Source: VXYL01 sp965243095 (GTDB lineage Bacteria > Pseudomonadota > Gammaproteobacteria > Pseudomonadales > Azotimanducaceae). Taken from it: 64,000 nucleotides of DNA. The notes under the pieces are model-generated. The model was not told where the DNA came from and made no database searches. It saw only the letters and a list, made by a program, of their open reading frames with translations. Each line of letters begins with the position of its first letter. Position 1 is the first letter of the stretch. The stretch lies in assembly GCA_965243095.1 (NCBI GenBank), contig OZ251530.1:682001-746000 (forward strand), written 5' to 3'. A program made the position numbers and the translations under genes. Of this stretch, positions 46,207 to 54,788 are shown piece after piece.

Positions 46207-49200
46207 TCAGTCCGCCACCAAGCCCATCGAGCAGATGATCTGGGCTTCCTCGGCGGGCGCGTCTTCGTCCACGATGCAGAGGCTGTCGTCCTCGCGCAGC
46301 TTGCAGACCAAGTCCGCCAAGTCGGTGTCCGATATGGACGGCAACTGGCGGTTGAAGATATCCACCGCCGATTGGCGCAGCGGGTAGCTATGCACATCGT
46401 CCAACGCTTGAGGCAGCCCGCTGTCCGCGAGCAAGTCGCCCATCGTCGCGGCGTGGATTTTCAGGCGCTCGTACACGCGGAATCGCGCGCCGGAGGGGCT
46501 GCCGAGCTGGCCGCCCACCGGGCTGTGCTCCGTGGCGATCCGCTTCGCCGCCGCTTGCACCAGCTCGTGATGGTTGTCGCGGCGCGGCACCGCCGGCGTG
46601 TCCGGCTCGCAAGCCGCCGCCCGCAGGATGTCGAACTGGCTCTCCGTCACGCTTTCGCCGTCCTTGTTCAGCCACGCCAGCGCGTGGTTGCCTCGAGAGT
46701 TGCGGATGTAGGCCAGCAAACCTTCGGGACTGTCGGGCGCATCCGCGTGGCGCTTGGACGAGTACACCACGGCCGGCATCTCCTCCACCGCCTTGCGCAG
46801 CGCCGCGTCGTTCTTGGTGGCGTTCTGCCAGATCTGGCAGGCGTAAGAGGCCAAGTCCACCTCGGAACTGTCATCGCCATCGAGTATGCCGGCTTTCTCG
46901 TTGTAGAGATCATGCACGGTGCGCTGGTCTTCGTCCTCGAAGAACGCTTCGTCCGTACCCACCACCTCGGCGTTCTCTTCCAGCCTATCGCGCACCCGGG
47001 AGCGCAATTGGATGAGGCTGTCCACGCCCTCGGCGGGCAGGAAGGAATAGCAAAGGATTTCGTCCGCTCGTTGGCCGAGACGATCCACCCGGCCGGCGCG
47101 TTGAATGAGGCGGATGATGGCCCAAGGTAAGTCGTAGTTCACCACGATGGCGCAGTCCTGCAGGTTCTGTCCTTCGCTCAGCACGTCCGTGGCGATGAGC
47201 ACGCGAAGCTCGTCCTCCACCGAGTCCGTCTTGCCGTTGCTGCGTGGGCTGAAGCGCCACGCGAGTTCGGTGGGGCTGGCGGTGTCGCCGGTTGCCGCGG
47301 CCATGCGCGTTAGCTTGCGGGCGGCGAGTTCACGGTGCAGGTAATGCACGGTGTCGGCGAACTGGGTGAACACGAGCACCTTGCATGCGCGGTGCGTCTT
47401 CCGCAGCAGAGTCTCCAGCGCACCCAGTTTCGCGTCCTCGGCGGCGTTCCATTCGCCGGCTTTGCCAAGCACACCGATGAGTTGCTTGGAATCGTGCAGC
47501 AGATCCCTCGGCAAATCGCGGTGGAAGTGCTCCGCCCCCACCCAACGGAAGCGATCGGGATAGTCTTGGGCGAACGTGTCGTAGACTTCCGCGGCGCGTC
47601 GGCGAAAGGCGGCTACTGTCCGTAGCCGTTCGCGCCCGCTGTCCATCGCGACTACCGCGCCGTCTTCGTCCTCGTGTTCGTCCCCGGCGCGCGCCTCGGC
47701 GTCGCCATCGTAGGACTGCGAATCCAGCATGCCCGCGCCGCTGGGGCCAATGGGCAGCCGCAAGTCGTTGTTGATGGCGTGGATGAAGATGAAGTTGCGC
47801 AGCACATGGCGTTCCACGGAGAGCAGGAAGGCATGGCCGCTGCTCTCCAAGCGCTTGAACAGATTGGTTCGGCAGAAGCCCATCAGTCGTTTGCCGGCGC
47901 GGGAGAGGTCGTCCAGCACGTCCTCGTCCTCGGGCGTCGGCGAGGTCGATTTGAGGACGTAGTTGCCCAAGCCGTAGCGCGGCAGGTTCAGGCCGCTGAT
48001 GGTGTCAACCACGTCGTCCGAGAACAATCGGGCGTATTGACCGCTTGCCTTCACCTTGATGGTCTTCGGCACACGAGTTGGGAAGGGCTCTTGGCTGCCG
48101 TCGGCGAACAGCAGGTGTTTGCGACCGTGTTCATCCGTTTCGGCGTAGTTCGCTTGGATGAAGCTGCGCGTTCGGCGCACGAGGTACAGACGCATCAGCT
48201 CGCGCCAGTCTTCCGCGTGCTCGGACTGCTCGAAGGCGGCGATGGAGCGCCGCGAGGCCTGGTGCTTGCGGATGAACTCCGTTTCGCCCGCTTCGCGCAG
48301 CAGCTTCTCCGGGCGGACGCCGAGGTCCTCGCTTTCACCCACGAACAATCGGAGCTGGCTGGAGAGATCGTGATAGGTCTTGTTGTAGGGCGTGGCGGAA
48401 AGCAGGATGCACTTGCTGTCGTTCTTCCTGATGTACTGGCGAATGGCGCGGTAGCGCTTGCCCGCCGGGTTGCGCAGATTGTGGCTCTCGTCAATGACCA
48501 CGATGCGATGGCGGCGCATGTCGCCCAGTTTTCTCGGCGCGAGACCGATGGACAGAACCTGCCCCCGCAGCCGGTACCTGTGCATGTAGTCCTCCCACAT
48601 CGGCACCAGATTCTTCGGGCAGATGATGAGCGTCTCCAAGCCGTAGTCGTCTTCCAGAATGCGGGCCAACGCCGTGGCCATCAGCGTCTTGCCGAGGCCC
48701 ACCACGTCGCCGATCAACACGCCGCCGCGCTTGTTCACATGGTGCGCGGCGATCTTCACCGCGGCCGTCTGGAACTCCAGGAGTTCGTTGCCGAAATCCG
48801 CCGGGATGCGGAACTCGCGCAGTCCGGCGCGCGCTTCCTCGGAGAGGTGGTAGGCCATTTTGACGTAGATGTGGTGCGGCGGAATGGGCGTCTCCCGCGC
48901 CCAGCTTTCGTCGATGATCTGGGCGAGCTCGCGGGTGATGTCGATGCACCAGCGGTCGCCCCAGCGGGCATCGAACCACGCTGCGAGCTTGGCGCAGGCG
49001 TCTTGATCCACCACGTCCACGTTCAGCTCCCCTTGCCGCGAGAGGCCGGCGAGCGTGAGATTGCTGCTGCCGACGTAGCCGACCAGCGGCGTTATGGGGT
49101 CGTCCCGATGCAGCAGGTAGAGCTTGGCGTGCAGCGCGTACCCGCAGAACAGCTTGACGACCACCTTGCCGGCGCGAAGCTGGCGGACGAGCCGGCGCAG

Positions 49201-49545
49201 GCCGGCTTCGTCGGCGGCGGTTGGAGCGCCGATGGTGAGCTGCTCGCGGAACCGCTCGGCCAGTTGCCGTTTAAGACGCAGCGCCGTTTGGTTGTCCATG
49301 CGGGAATCGCCGCCGGCAAGCCGCATCGCGCTGCGCAGGGCTTCGTCGGGGCTCGGCTCCATGCCCACCAGCAGCCGGCAGCACCCGCCATCGCCGCCGG
49401 CCCACGGTTCGACCAGATCGTCAATGGAGCGCCAGCCGCGCAGGTTGAAGTAGCCGACGCAGAAGTCGCCCCGGTGGGCCACTTCCAGCGTCTTGCGGAG
49501 CGCCGGAAGCAGGCCATCGCTGATGTTGTCGAATATCTGCGGCAT
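46207..49545 (-). CDS. PLD-domain SNF2 helicase, candidate restriction subunit
   Basis: A 1112-residue protein. The N-terminal phospholipase D-like domain has His139 and Lys141 in ALHAKLYLLHRDD and the paired GSSNLT (159-164), a nuclease-type HKD site. The SNF2 core has Walker A GDVVGLGKT (279-287), DESH (352-355) and LLSATPYNK, and the C-terminal RecA domain holds QRAGRVDRLGQ. Nuclease plus ATP-driven translocase with a neighbouring methylase is the logic of restriction. It resembles DrmD-type helicases but has the nuclease fused, and none of DrmA, DrmB or DrmC is nearby. The ATG at 49545 overlaps the end of a decayed cytosine methylase copy. Confidence 0.85.
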   Translation of the reverse strand: MPQIFDNISDGLLPALRKTLEVAHRGDFCVGYFNLRGWRSIDDLVEPWAGGDGGCCRLLVGMEPSPDEALRSAMRLAGGDSRMDNQTALRLKRQLAERFREQLTIGAPTAADEAGLRRLVRQLRAGKVVVKLFCGYALHAKLYLLHRDDPITPLVGYVGSSNLTLAGLSRQGELNVDVVDQDACAKLAAWFDARWGDRWCIDITRELAQIIDESWARETPIPPHHIYVKMAYHLSEEARAGLREFRIPADFGNELLEFQTAAVKIAAHHVNKRGGVLIGDVVGLGKTLMATALARILEDDYGLETLIICPKNLVPMWEDYMHRYRLRGQVLSIGLAPRKLGDMRRHRIVVIDESHNLRNPAGKRYRAIRQYIRKNDSKCILLSATPYNKTYHDLSSQLRLFVGESEDLGVRPEKLLREAGETEFIRKHQASRRSIAAFEQSEHAEDWRELMRLYLVRRTRSFIQANYAETDEHGRKHLLFADGSQEPFPTRVPKTIKVKASGQYARLFSDDVVDTISGLNLPRYGLGNYVLKSTSPTPEDEDVLDDLSRAGKRLMGFCRTNLFKRLESSGHAFLLSVERHVLRNFIFIHAINNDLRLPIGPSGAGMLDSQSYDGDAEARAGDEHEDEDGAVVAMDSGRERLRTVAAFRRRAAEVYDTFAQDYPDRFRWVGAEHFHRDLPRDLLHDSKQLIGVLGKAGEWNAAEDAKLGALETLLRKTHRACKVLVFTQFADTVHYLHRELAARKLTRMAAATGDTASPTELAWRFSPRSNGKTDSVEDELRVLIATDVLSEGQNLQDCAIVVNYDLPWAIIRLIQRAGRVDRLGQRADEILCYSFLPAEGVDSLIQLRSRVRDRLEENAEVVGTDEAFFEDEDQRTVHDLYNEKAGILDGDDSSEVDLASYACQIWQNATKNDAALRKAVEEMPAVVYSSKRHADAPDSPEGLLAYIRNSRGNHALAWLNKDGESVTESQFDILRAAACEPDTPAVPRRDNHHELVQAAAKRIATEHSPVGGQLGSPSGARFRVYERLKIHAATMGDLLADSGLPQALDDVHSYPLRQSAVDIFNRQLPSISDTDLADLVCKLREDDSLCIVDEDAPAEEAQIICSMGLVAD

Positions 49546-49806
49546 GGATTTGGGCTTTGGTGGCGGCTTCTCGTTCGGCGGAAAGCGCTACCATCGCTTG
49601 CCGTTCGATGTCGTGCGGGCCAACAACACCAACGTCTTGGCGTAGCGACACCTACACGGCCAACCGCGGCAGAGCATCGTCGACATCGTGGACACGCCTG
49701 CCGAAAGCCGATGGCGTCATGGGGCCGCTTTCCCGTCAAGACGGTCGATCAACCGCCAGCGCAGCCTCTTCAACGGCATCCGCACCACCCTCTACGACCG
49801 CGTCGG
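49544..49806 (+). pseudogene. Decayed copy of the cytosine methyltransferase gene at 52769
   Basis: This stretch aligns base for base with about 52894-53169 of the functional methylase, from the bases coding MDLGF through GGKRYRRLPFDVV. Shared runs include tgccgttcgatgtcgtg. The copy has indels of a few bases and in-frame stops (the segment for ALACDTY becomes LA-stop) and lacks both flanks, so it is dead. Its left edge coincides with the helicase start codon and its right edge with the DUF3606 stop. Confidence 0.8.
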
Positions 49807-50010
49807 GCAACACGGGCTACTCGGCGGTTTCCGCTGCCGTTCGATCTCCGCCTTTACCGCTTCAACCCTATCGCCAACTTTATCCATTATCTTCTTCAGC
49901 TTCTTCGGCGTAATGCCAAGTTCCTCGGACCACCTTTTGACCTCGTGCTGTTGGTTGCGGTTAATCCGTTTCCCGTCGTGCGGGTGTTTCTTTGTCAGGT
50001 CGTCGGGCAT
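49792..50010 (-). CDS. DUF3606 small protein
   Basis: A 72-residue protein, MPDDLTKKHPHDGKRINRNQ, then EVKRWSEELGITPKKLKKIM. This is the DUF3606 pattern: a short acidic start, an INxxxxxEVxxW stretch and a C-terminal helix. The function of the family is unknown. GAGGAGG lies six bases before the ATG at 50010, which sets the start. The gene's end overlaps the decayed methylase copy by 15 bases. Confidence 0.8.
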   Translation of the reverse strand: MPDDLTKKHPHDGKRINRNQQHEVKRWSEELGITPKKLKKIMDKVGDRVEAVKAEIERQRKPPSSPCCPTRS

Positions 50011-50140
50011 CGCTGTCCTCCTCGTGAACCTTGGTAATGAGGTACACACTATACTTCTTTAGCCAACTTCCGCAACTGTGTGTGCGCGACCCGGCGCAGC
50101 CTTCTCCTCCCCGCCATCTCGCGCGCGTACACACCGGACG

Positions 50141-50176
50141 CAAATCGTTCTTGGCGGCGAGCTTCGTCACCCCGGG
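50141..50176. repeat. 36-bp copy of sequence inside the AAA+ ATPase gene at 51296
   Basis: The 36 bases from caaatcgttcttggcgg to caccccggg are identical to 52232-52267, within the ATPase copy B gene. It lies in non-coding sequence between the DUF3606 gene and the nucleotidyltransferase gene. It is either a fragment of an ATPase copy or an element that also entered the ATPase coding region. Confidence 0.75.
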
Positions 50177-50229
50177 GCAGCCAGAAGCCTTGAAGTGCTG
50201 GTGCCTCCCGAGGGGCTGCCCGACCCTGC

Positions 50230-50282
50230 GATGACGCCAGGGGGCGCAGGCGTCTCGCCTGCATGCGGGCGGACTCCCGCCT
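50230..50282. repeat. G+C-rich palindromic repeat
   Basis: The sequence gcaggcgtctcgcctgc forms one perfect hairpin and gcgggcggactcccgc a second. The same two-hairpin layout with similar bases lies inside the MITE-like element at 20064-20112. No gene is present here; the element fills the gap before the nucleotidyltransferase stop. Confidence 0.65.
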
Positions 50283-50294
50283 GCCCAGAATCAG

Positions 50295-51008
50295 TCACGC
50301 CTCGGCGTTGCGCATCGCCGTTAGCTGCGCCAGCCGGGGTTCGAGGGTCGCCACGGCCGACTTCAACTCCTCCGCCTCCACATCGCCGAAAATGAGCTGG
50401 CGCAGTAGCGCTGCGAAGTCCGCATCCAACGCTTGGAGTTGGTTGGGCAGCTCCGGACGCGACAGCGGGAACTTCCTAGCCTTGAGCAAAACCGCCCGGG
50501 CGACATGGCTAGCAGCCAACAGAAGCTCTTCCGCCGCGGCATCCACATCGCCCGTTTTCAGCAGTTCCAAAGCCAGATGGAGCCGTTTTCTGGCGTGGTC
50601 CACCTTTGGGCACCAATCCGGCCAGTGGGGCTTGGCCCGTTCCGCGGCCACCTGTTCGGCCCACCATCCGTCTGCGTCACGCAACGGCACCCCCAACTGT
50701 AGCGCCCAAGCGGGACAGTCGTCTCCATCCGCGAGCCGCTGAAGGAACCGAGAGCGACTGTCCTGCTGCAAGTGCGTGTCGCCGGGCCGCGCCAACTTCA
50801 TGCGCTTGCCATCTTCATTGAGCACGAGCACATCGACGTCGCTGCAATACGTCCGAGCGCCCCGCGCCGCCGAACCGACGAGAACCACCGTGGATGCCGG
50901 GTCGAGCCCGGCACGAAACAGCGCCTCCACGATGGGGCCCGTATCGACCGGCACACTACGGGAACCGGCCACGTCAGCCAAGCCTCGGCCGGAAGCGCTA
51001 ATTCCCAT
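50295..51008 (-). CDS. Nucleotidyltransferase with C-terminal HEPN-like helical domain
   Basis: A 237-residue protein. The MNT-type motif GSAARGARTYCSDVDVL lies at residues 45-61, with the two metal-binding Asp at 57 and 59. Residues 110-200 are helical and may be a HEPN domain (KVDHARKRLHLALELLKTGD, then AAAEELLLAASHVARAVLL). MNT and HEPN usually form a two-gene antitoxin-toxin pair; here they are fused, as in kanamycin-nucleotidyltransferase-like or AbiEii-like proteins. A clear HEPN RxxxxH motif was not found. The ATG at 51008 is used; upstream reading has no support. Confidence 0.7.
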   Translation of the reverse strand: MGISASGRGLADVAGSRSVPVDTGPIVEALFRAGLDPASTVVLVGSAARGARTYCSDVDVLVLNEDGKRMKLARPGDTHLQQDSRSRFLQRLADGDDCPAWALQLGVPLRDADGWWAEQVAAERAKPHWPDWCPKVDHARKRLHLALELLKTGDVDAAAEELLLAASHVARAVLLKARKFPLSRPELPNQLQALDADFAALLRQLIFGDVEAEELKSAVATLEPRLAQLTAMRNAEA

Positions 51009-51295
51009 CGTGCTCGCCAAGCTCCTTCTCGGATACGCGATTTGTGCCAGCGGCCCGCGTTCGCGTGGCGGCCGACCAGCCCGCCACACCCCCGCCCTAG
51101 ATCAGGACACCGGCTGCGTAGCACCTTGGCGGTCATCTCATCCGTCAAGGATTCCGGCTAGAGTAGATGCTTGGTAGCGTACACCTCACGTTGGGTTGCG
51201 GGCAAGCGGCCGTTCGTCCGGGCACCGTTGCTTGGCGGTTGGCATGCACAATCCGCCACACTGGCGCGGTGACGGTTGCGACTGGGCGTTTTCCG

Positions 51296-52654
51296 ATGCA
51301 GATGCCGGAACACATTGAAGCCGCTTTGCGGGACTATGACCGCCGGCGAGATCGCGCCAGCCCGCCGATTTTCATGGGCCGCAGAAGCGAGATCGCTTTC
51401 CTGCACGATGCCGTAGCCGCCGCGCAATCCGGCGCCGAGGGCGTCACCGCCGTTGTCCAAGGCGTCCCCGGCGTTGGCAAGTCTGCGCTGTGTACGCAGT
51501 TCGAGAAGGAACTCCGCGACGCCGTGGCCGACGACAAGCCGGTTGCCGTGGTCTCCAAGGATTGCGACTTCGTCGACAGGCCATCGCTCAGCATGGTGAA
51601 GGAACTGGCCGCCGACGTGCCGGTTCGCATGGATCTGCTGCGCCGGTTGCCGGGCTTCGAGAAGGCCGATGATCACATTCGCCGGGCCGTCGGTGTCGCC
51701 TCGGCGCTGCTGAAGCGTGGCTCGTCGCTCGACCTTGCGATGCAGGCGATGAACTTGGATCAGTCGTCGTCGCTCGGCACCGCGCTAGACGCGTTCGCCG
51801 AGAACATGTGGCCGGCCGGGATCACGCTGATTCTGGCGGTGGACGAGATGCAGAACATGGAGGATACGCCCCATGTGCGCAGGAATCTGCGGGCGATCCA
51901 CGGCAAACGCTTCGACACCAACATCGCCATCATCGGCTTCGGCTTGCAGGACACCACCGCCACGCTCCGCAGCCTAGGGCTGTCGCGGCTCGGCGCCGAC
52001 CAAGTGCGTACGCTGGGATGCTTGGACGGGGCCGACGCCGGCCGGCTGGTCGACGAGACCTTCGACTACCTAGGCCTTGAGTCCAAACGTGAGGGCTGGC
52101 TTGGGTACGCCAAGCAGCTCGGGTTCGGGGTCGAGGATTGGACCAACTGGCGCAACGCCGCCAAGGACGTCATCTTGGAAGAGTCGGCGAACTTTCCCCA
52201 CCACCTTGTCAACGGCATCAGGGGCGTTTGCCAAATCGTTCTTGGCGGCGAGCTTCGTCACCCCGGGCGACGGAAACTGGATGAGTTGCGCCGGCTGTGC
52301 CAGAACAACAAGCACGAATACTACGCGGCTAGGCTGGCACCGTTCGCCCGCCACACGTTGGCGTTGGCGGCGGCGTTCCGCGACGCCAGCGAAGCAGGCG
52401 AGGTTGATGCGGCTGTCGTGCTGGAAGCCTTGGAGGAGAGCGACAATCGCGGCCGCAGCACGGACGCGGATACCGCGAGCGCGGTGCTCAACGGCCTGGT
52501 TGAACGAGGCCTGCTGACGGAGCGGGGCACGACGGTCTCGGTGGGCGTGCCATCCATGACCGGCTACCTTGCGGACGAACTGGATCGTGCGGTCGCCTTG
52601 GGCACCACCGCCGCGCGCAAGCTGACGTCGCAACGCAAAGGTGGGCGAGCTTGA
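51296..52654 (+). CDS. AAA+ ATPase, copy B of paralogous family
   Basis: A 452-residue ATPase. FMGRRSE opens the domain, Walker A GVPGVGKSA is at residues 56-64, and Walker B ILAVDEMQNMED lies near 180. The tail carries the family signatures NFPHHLVNGIRG and YYAARLAPFARHTLALA. A winged-helix end is likely (DTASAVLNGLVERGLLTERG). It lies 114 bases upstream of the cytosine methylase gene on the same strand. With copy C after the endonuclease it brackets the restriction-modification pair. Bases 52232-52267 are repeated at 50141. Confidence 0.85.
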   Translation: MQMPEHIEAALRDYDRRRDRASPPIFMGRRSEIAFLHDAVAAAQSGAEGVTAVVQGVPGVGKSALCTQFEKELRDAVADDKPVAVVSKDCDFVDRPSLSMVKELAADVPVRMDLLRRLPGFEKADDHIRRAVGVASALLKRGSSLDLAMQAMNLDQSSSLGTALDAFAENMWPAGITLILAVDEMQNMEDTPHVRRNLRAIHGKRFDTNIAIIGFGLQDTTATLRSLGLSRLGADQVRTLGCLDGADAGRLVDETFDYLGLESKREGWLGYAKQLGFGVEDWTNWRNAAKDVILEESANFPHHLVNGIRGVCQIVLGGELRHPGRRKLDELRRLCQNNKHEYYAARLAPFARHTLALAAAFRDASEAGEVDAAVVLEALEESDNRGRSTDADTASAVLNGLVERGLLTERGTTVSVGVPSMTGYLADELDRAVALGTTAARKLTSQRKGGRA

Positions 52655-52768
52655 TCTGCCGACGGACGGGCTACCGGGCCAAGCCCCTTGCCATTTTGGG
52701 ACGAGTTCTTGTATGAACAACCAGTGTGGGGTACAGTGCGCGGCGTGGATGGGTTGACGGAGGCGGCT

Positions 52769-53773
52769 ATGAAGCGCCCGCGATCAAGCGGTTGCGGCCC
52801 AAACCCCGGAGCGGTTCGGCCCGCAGAAGTACAAGCCGGCACCGCCGGTGCGAAGCACACCGTGGTTTCGCTGTTCAGCGGTTGCGGGGGTATGGATTTG
52901 GGCTTTCGCGGCGGCTTCGCGTTCGGCGGCAAGCGCTACCGGCGGCTGCCGTTCGATGTCGTGTGGGCCAACGACATCAACGCCTTGGCGTGCGACACCT
53001 ACGCGGCGAACCTAGGCGAAGGCCACCTGCGCCGCGGCGGCATCGTCGACGTGATGGACACGCTGCCGGAGGCCGCCGATGTGGTCATTGGCGGCTTTCC
53101 CTGCCAGGACGTGTCCATCAACGGCCAGCGCAGCGTCGCCAACGGCGCCCGCACCATCCTCTACGAGCGCATGATCGAGGTGATTCGCCGCTGCCGCCCC
53201 AAGGCGTTCGTTGCGGAGAACGTGAAGGGGCTGCTGATGTCGCACGGGAGGTCGTTCTTCGATCAGATGCTGGCGGATTTCCGGCTTCCCGGCTACACGG
53301 TGGATCACAGGCTGTACTTGGCGGCGGACTACGGGGTGCCGCAGATGCGCGAGCGCATCTTCATCGTGGGCGTGCGGGGCGGGGAACCGTTCAGCCACCC
53401 GCCAGCGTTGCCGCGGCGAATGACCGCCGAGGAGGCGCTGGCGGATTTGGAGGGCAGCGACGAGGACAAAGCCACGGCGCACATCTGGAGCAAGGCGCGG
53501 CGCAGCCCCGAGCAAGGGAACCGGCGGCTGAAGGCCGACAGGCCGGCCACCACGATCCGCGCCGAGCACCACGGCAACGTGCAGTGGCACTACAAGCTCG
53601 ACCGACGCATCTCGCTGCGCGAGGCGGCGCGGCTGCAATCCTTCCCCGACGACTTCGACTTCGTGTGCGCCATGCGCGCCACCGAGCGGCAGATTGGCAA
53701 CGCCGTGCCGCCAGTGCTGGCGTGGCACATCGCCGAAGCCTTGCGAGAGCACCTTGACGCCCGCCGAGTTTGA
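52769..53773 (+). CDS. C5-cytosine DNA methyltransferase
   Basis: A 334-residue methylase. Motif I LFSGCGGMDLGF (35-46) binds SAM, catalytic Cys112 is in GGFPCQDVS, ENVKGL (150-155) holds the catalytic Glu, motif VIII is QMRERIFIVG and motif X is ERQIGNAVPP. A short variable region gives the target. GGAGG six bases upstream supports ATG 52769. Its end overlaps the start of the endonuclease gene by 20 bases. It is the modification half of a type II system; the recognition sequence is unknown. Confidence 0.95.
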   Translation: MKRPRSSGCGPNPGAVRPAEVQAGTAGAKHTVVSLFSGCGGMDLGFRGGFAFGGKRYRRLPFDVVWANDINALACDTYAANLGEGHLRRGGIVDVMDTLPEAADVVIGGFPCQDVSINGQRSVANGARTILYERMIEVIRRCRPKAFVAENVKGLLMSHGRSFFDQMLADFRLPGYTVDHRLYLAADYGVPQMRERIFIVGVRGGEPFSHPPALPRRMTAEEALADLEGSDEDKATAHIWSKARRSPEQGNRRLKADRPATTIRAEHHGNVQWHYKLDRRISLREAARLQSFPDDFDFVCAMRATERQIGNAVPPVLAWHIAEALREHLDARRV

Positions 53774-54755
53774 GGCCGTCCTTAACCGGGCGGCGCGGTT
53801 CCTTACCACGAACCTCCGATCGAGCAGGCTGTATTACGGCCCGGAGCAGTTCGAGCAAGGCGTCTTGGCGGCGTTGCAGAATGCCGCGGCCGATCTCGCC
53901 GTGACGGTGGAACCCACATATCACCCGCACGCTTTCCCCGACATTCGCGCCAACGGGTTCGGCGTGGAGGTCAAATACAGCAAGCACGACACATGGAATG
54001 CGGTGGGGAACAGCGTGTTCGAGACGATGCGCGACCCCACCGTACACGCCATCTATGTGATGTTCGGCAAGACCGGCGGCCAACCCGAAGCCCGTTGGGC
54101 CAAGTACGAGGACTGCGTCACGCATGTGCGCGTGTCGAATTCGCCACGATTCGTCGTGGATATGGAGAGCGACGATCAACCGTTGTTCGAGCGGTTCGAC
54201 ATCCCCTACCAGCGCTTCGCGGAGTTGGATGACGATGGCAAGATGCGGCATGTCCGCGACTACTGGCGCGGCCGGCTCAAACCCGGCGAGCGCTTGTGGT
54301 GGCTGGAACCATCTCACACGTTGCCGATCAACGTGCGCCTCTACATGAACCTGTCGCAAGCCGAGAAACGCATGTACCGTGCCGAGGCGGCGCTGTTGTG
54401 CCCAAAGATATGCAAAGGGCCGCGGGCGCGGGGAAAGTACGAGAATGCGGCTATGTACCTGTTGACTTACCACGGCGTTTTTTGTCCGCAAGCGCGCGAC
54501 CTGTTCACCGCCGGGAGTGTTGCCCTGCGGAGCGACGACACGCGAGGCGGCAACTACCTGCTCCGCGCCTTGCAAGACATCGAGGAGCTGATGATCGACG
54601 CGGCGCGGCGCGTGGACGACGCGTTGTTTGTGGAGTATTGGGGTGAGAGTTGCGATCCCGGCAAACGGATCGAGCACTGGTTGGCGTTGGCCGATGGATA
54701 TGCGCGGGGCACGGGATGGAAGCCGTCGGACTCGCTGTTTCTTCGCCTGCGCTAA
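53754..54755 (+). CDS. Type II restriction endonuclease, PD-(D/E)XK
   Basis: A 333-residue protein. The nuclease core is FPDIRANGFGVEVKYSKHDTW, with Asp63, Glu72 and Lys74 in the classical PD-x(n)-E-x-K order. It has no other motif. The start is taken as TTG at 53754 inside the methylase end, because upstream codons are out of register with any protein. The overlap with the methylase implies translational coupling. No known isoschizomer was recognised by eye. Confidence 0.75.
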   Translation: MTPAEFEAVLNRAARFLTTNLRSSRLYYGPEQFEQGVLAALQNAAADLAVTVEPTYHPHAFPDIRANGFGVEVKYSKHDTWNAVGNSVFETMRDPTVHAIYVMFGKTGGQPEARWAKYEDCVTHVRVSNSPRFVVDMESDDQPLFERFDIPYQRFAELDDDGKMRHVRDYWRGRLKPGERLWWLEPSHTLPINVRLYMNLSQAEKRMYRAEAALLCPKICKGPRARGKYENAAMYLLTYHGVFCPQARDLFTAGSVALRSDDTRGGNYLLRALQDIEELMIDAARRVDDALFVEYWGESCDPGKRIEHWLALADGYARGTGWKPSDSLFLRLR

Positions 54756-54788
54756 CGCTCGGCGTCCGCCAGCTAGCGGTTCTTGCGT

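Noticed and set aside
46207..49545. Complete DISARM system
   Set aside because: No DrmA, DrmB or DrmC homologs are present in the window; only the helicase and methylase resemble DISARM parts.
47674..50037. 787-codon plus-strand frame
   Set aside because: It is antisense to the PLD-SNF2 helicase and runs through the decayed methylase copy.
50049..50264. 71-codon minus-strand frame with basic C-terminus (RRRLRRVAHTQLRKLAKEV)
   Set aside because: It runs through the repeat elements, has no ribosome site and resembles no family; more likely the leader of the DUF3606 gene.
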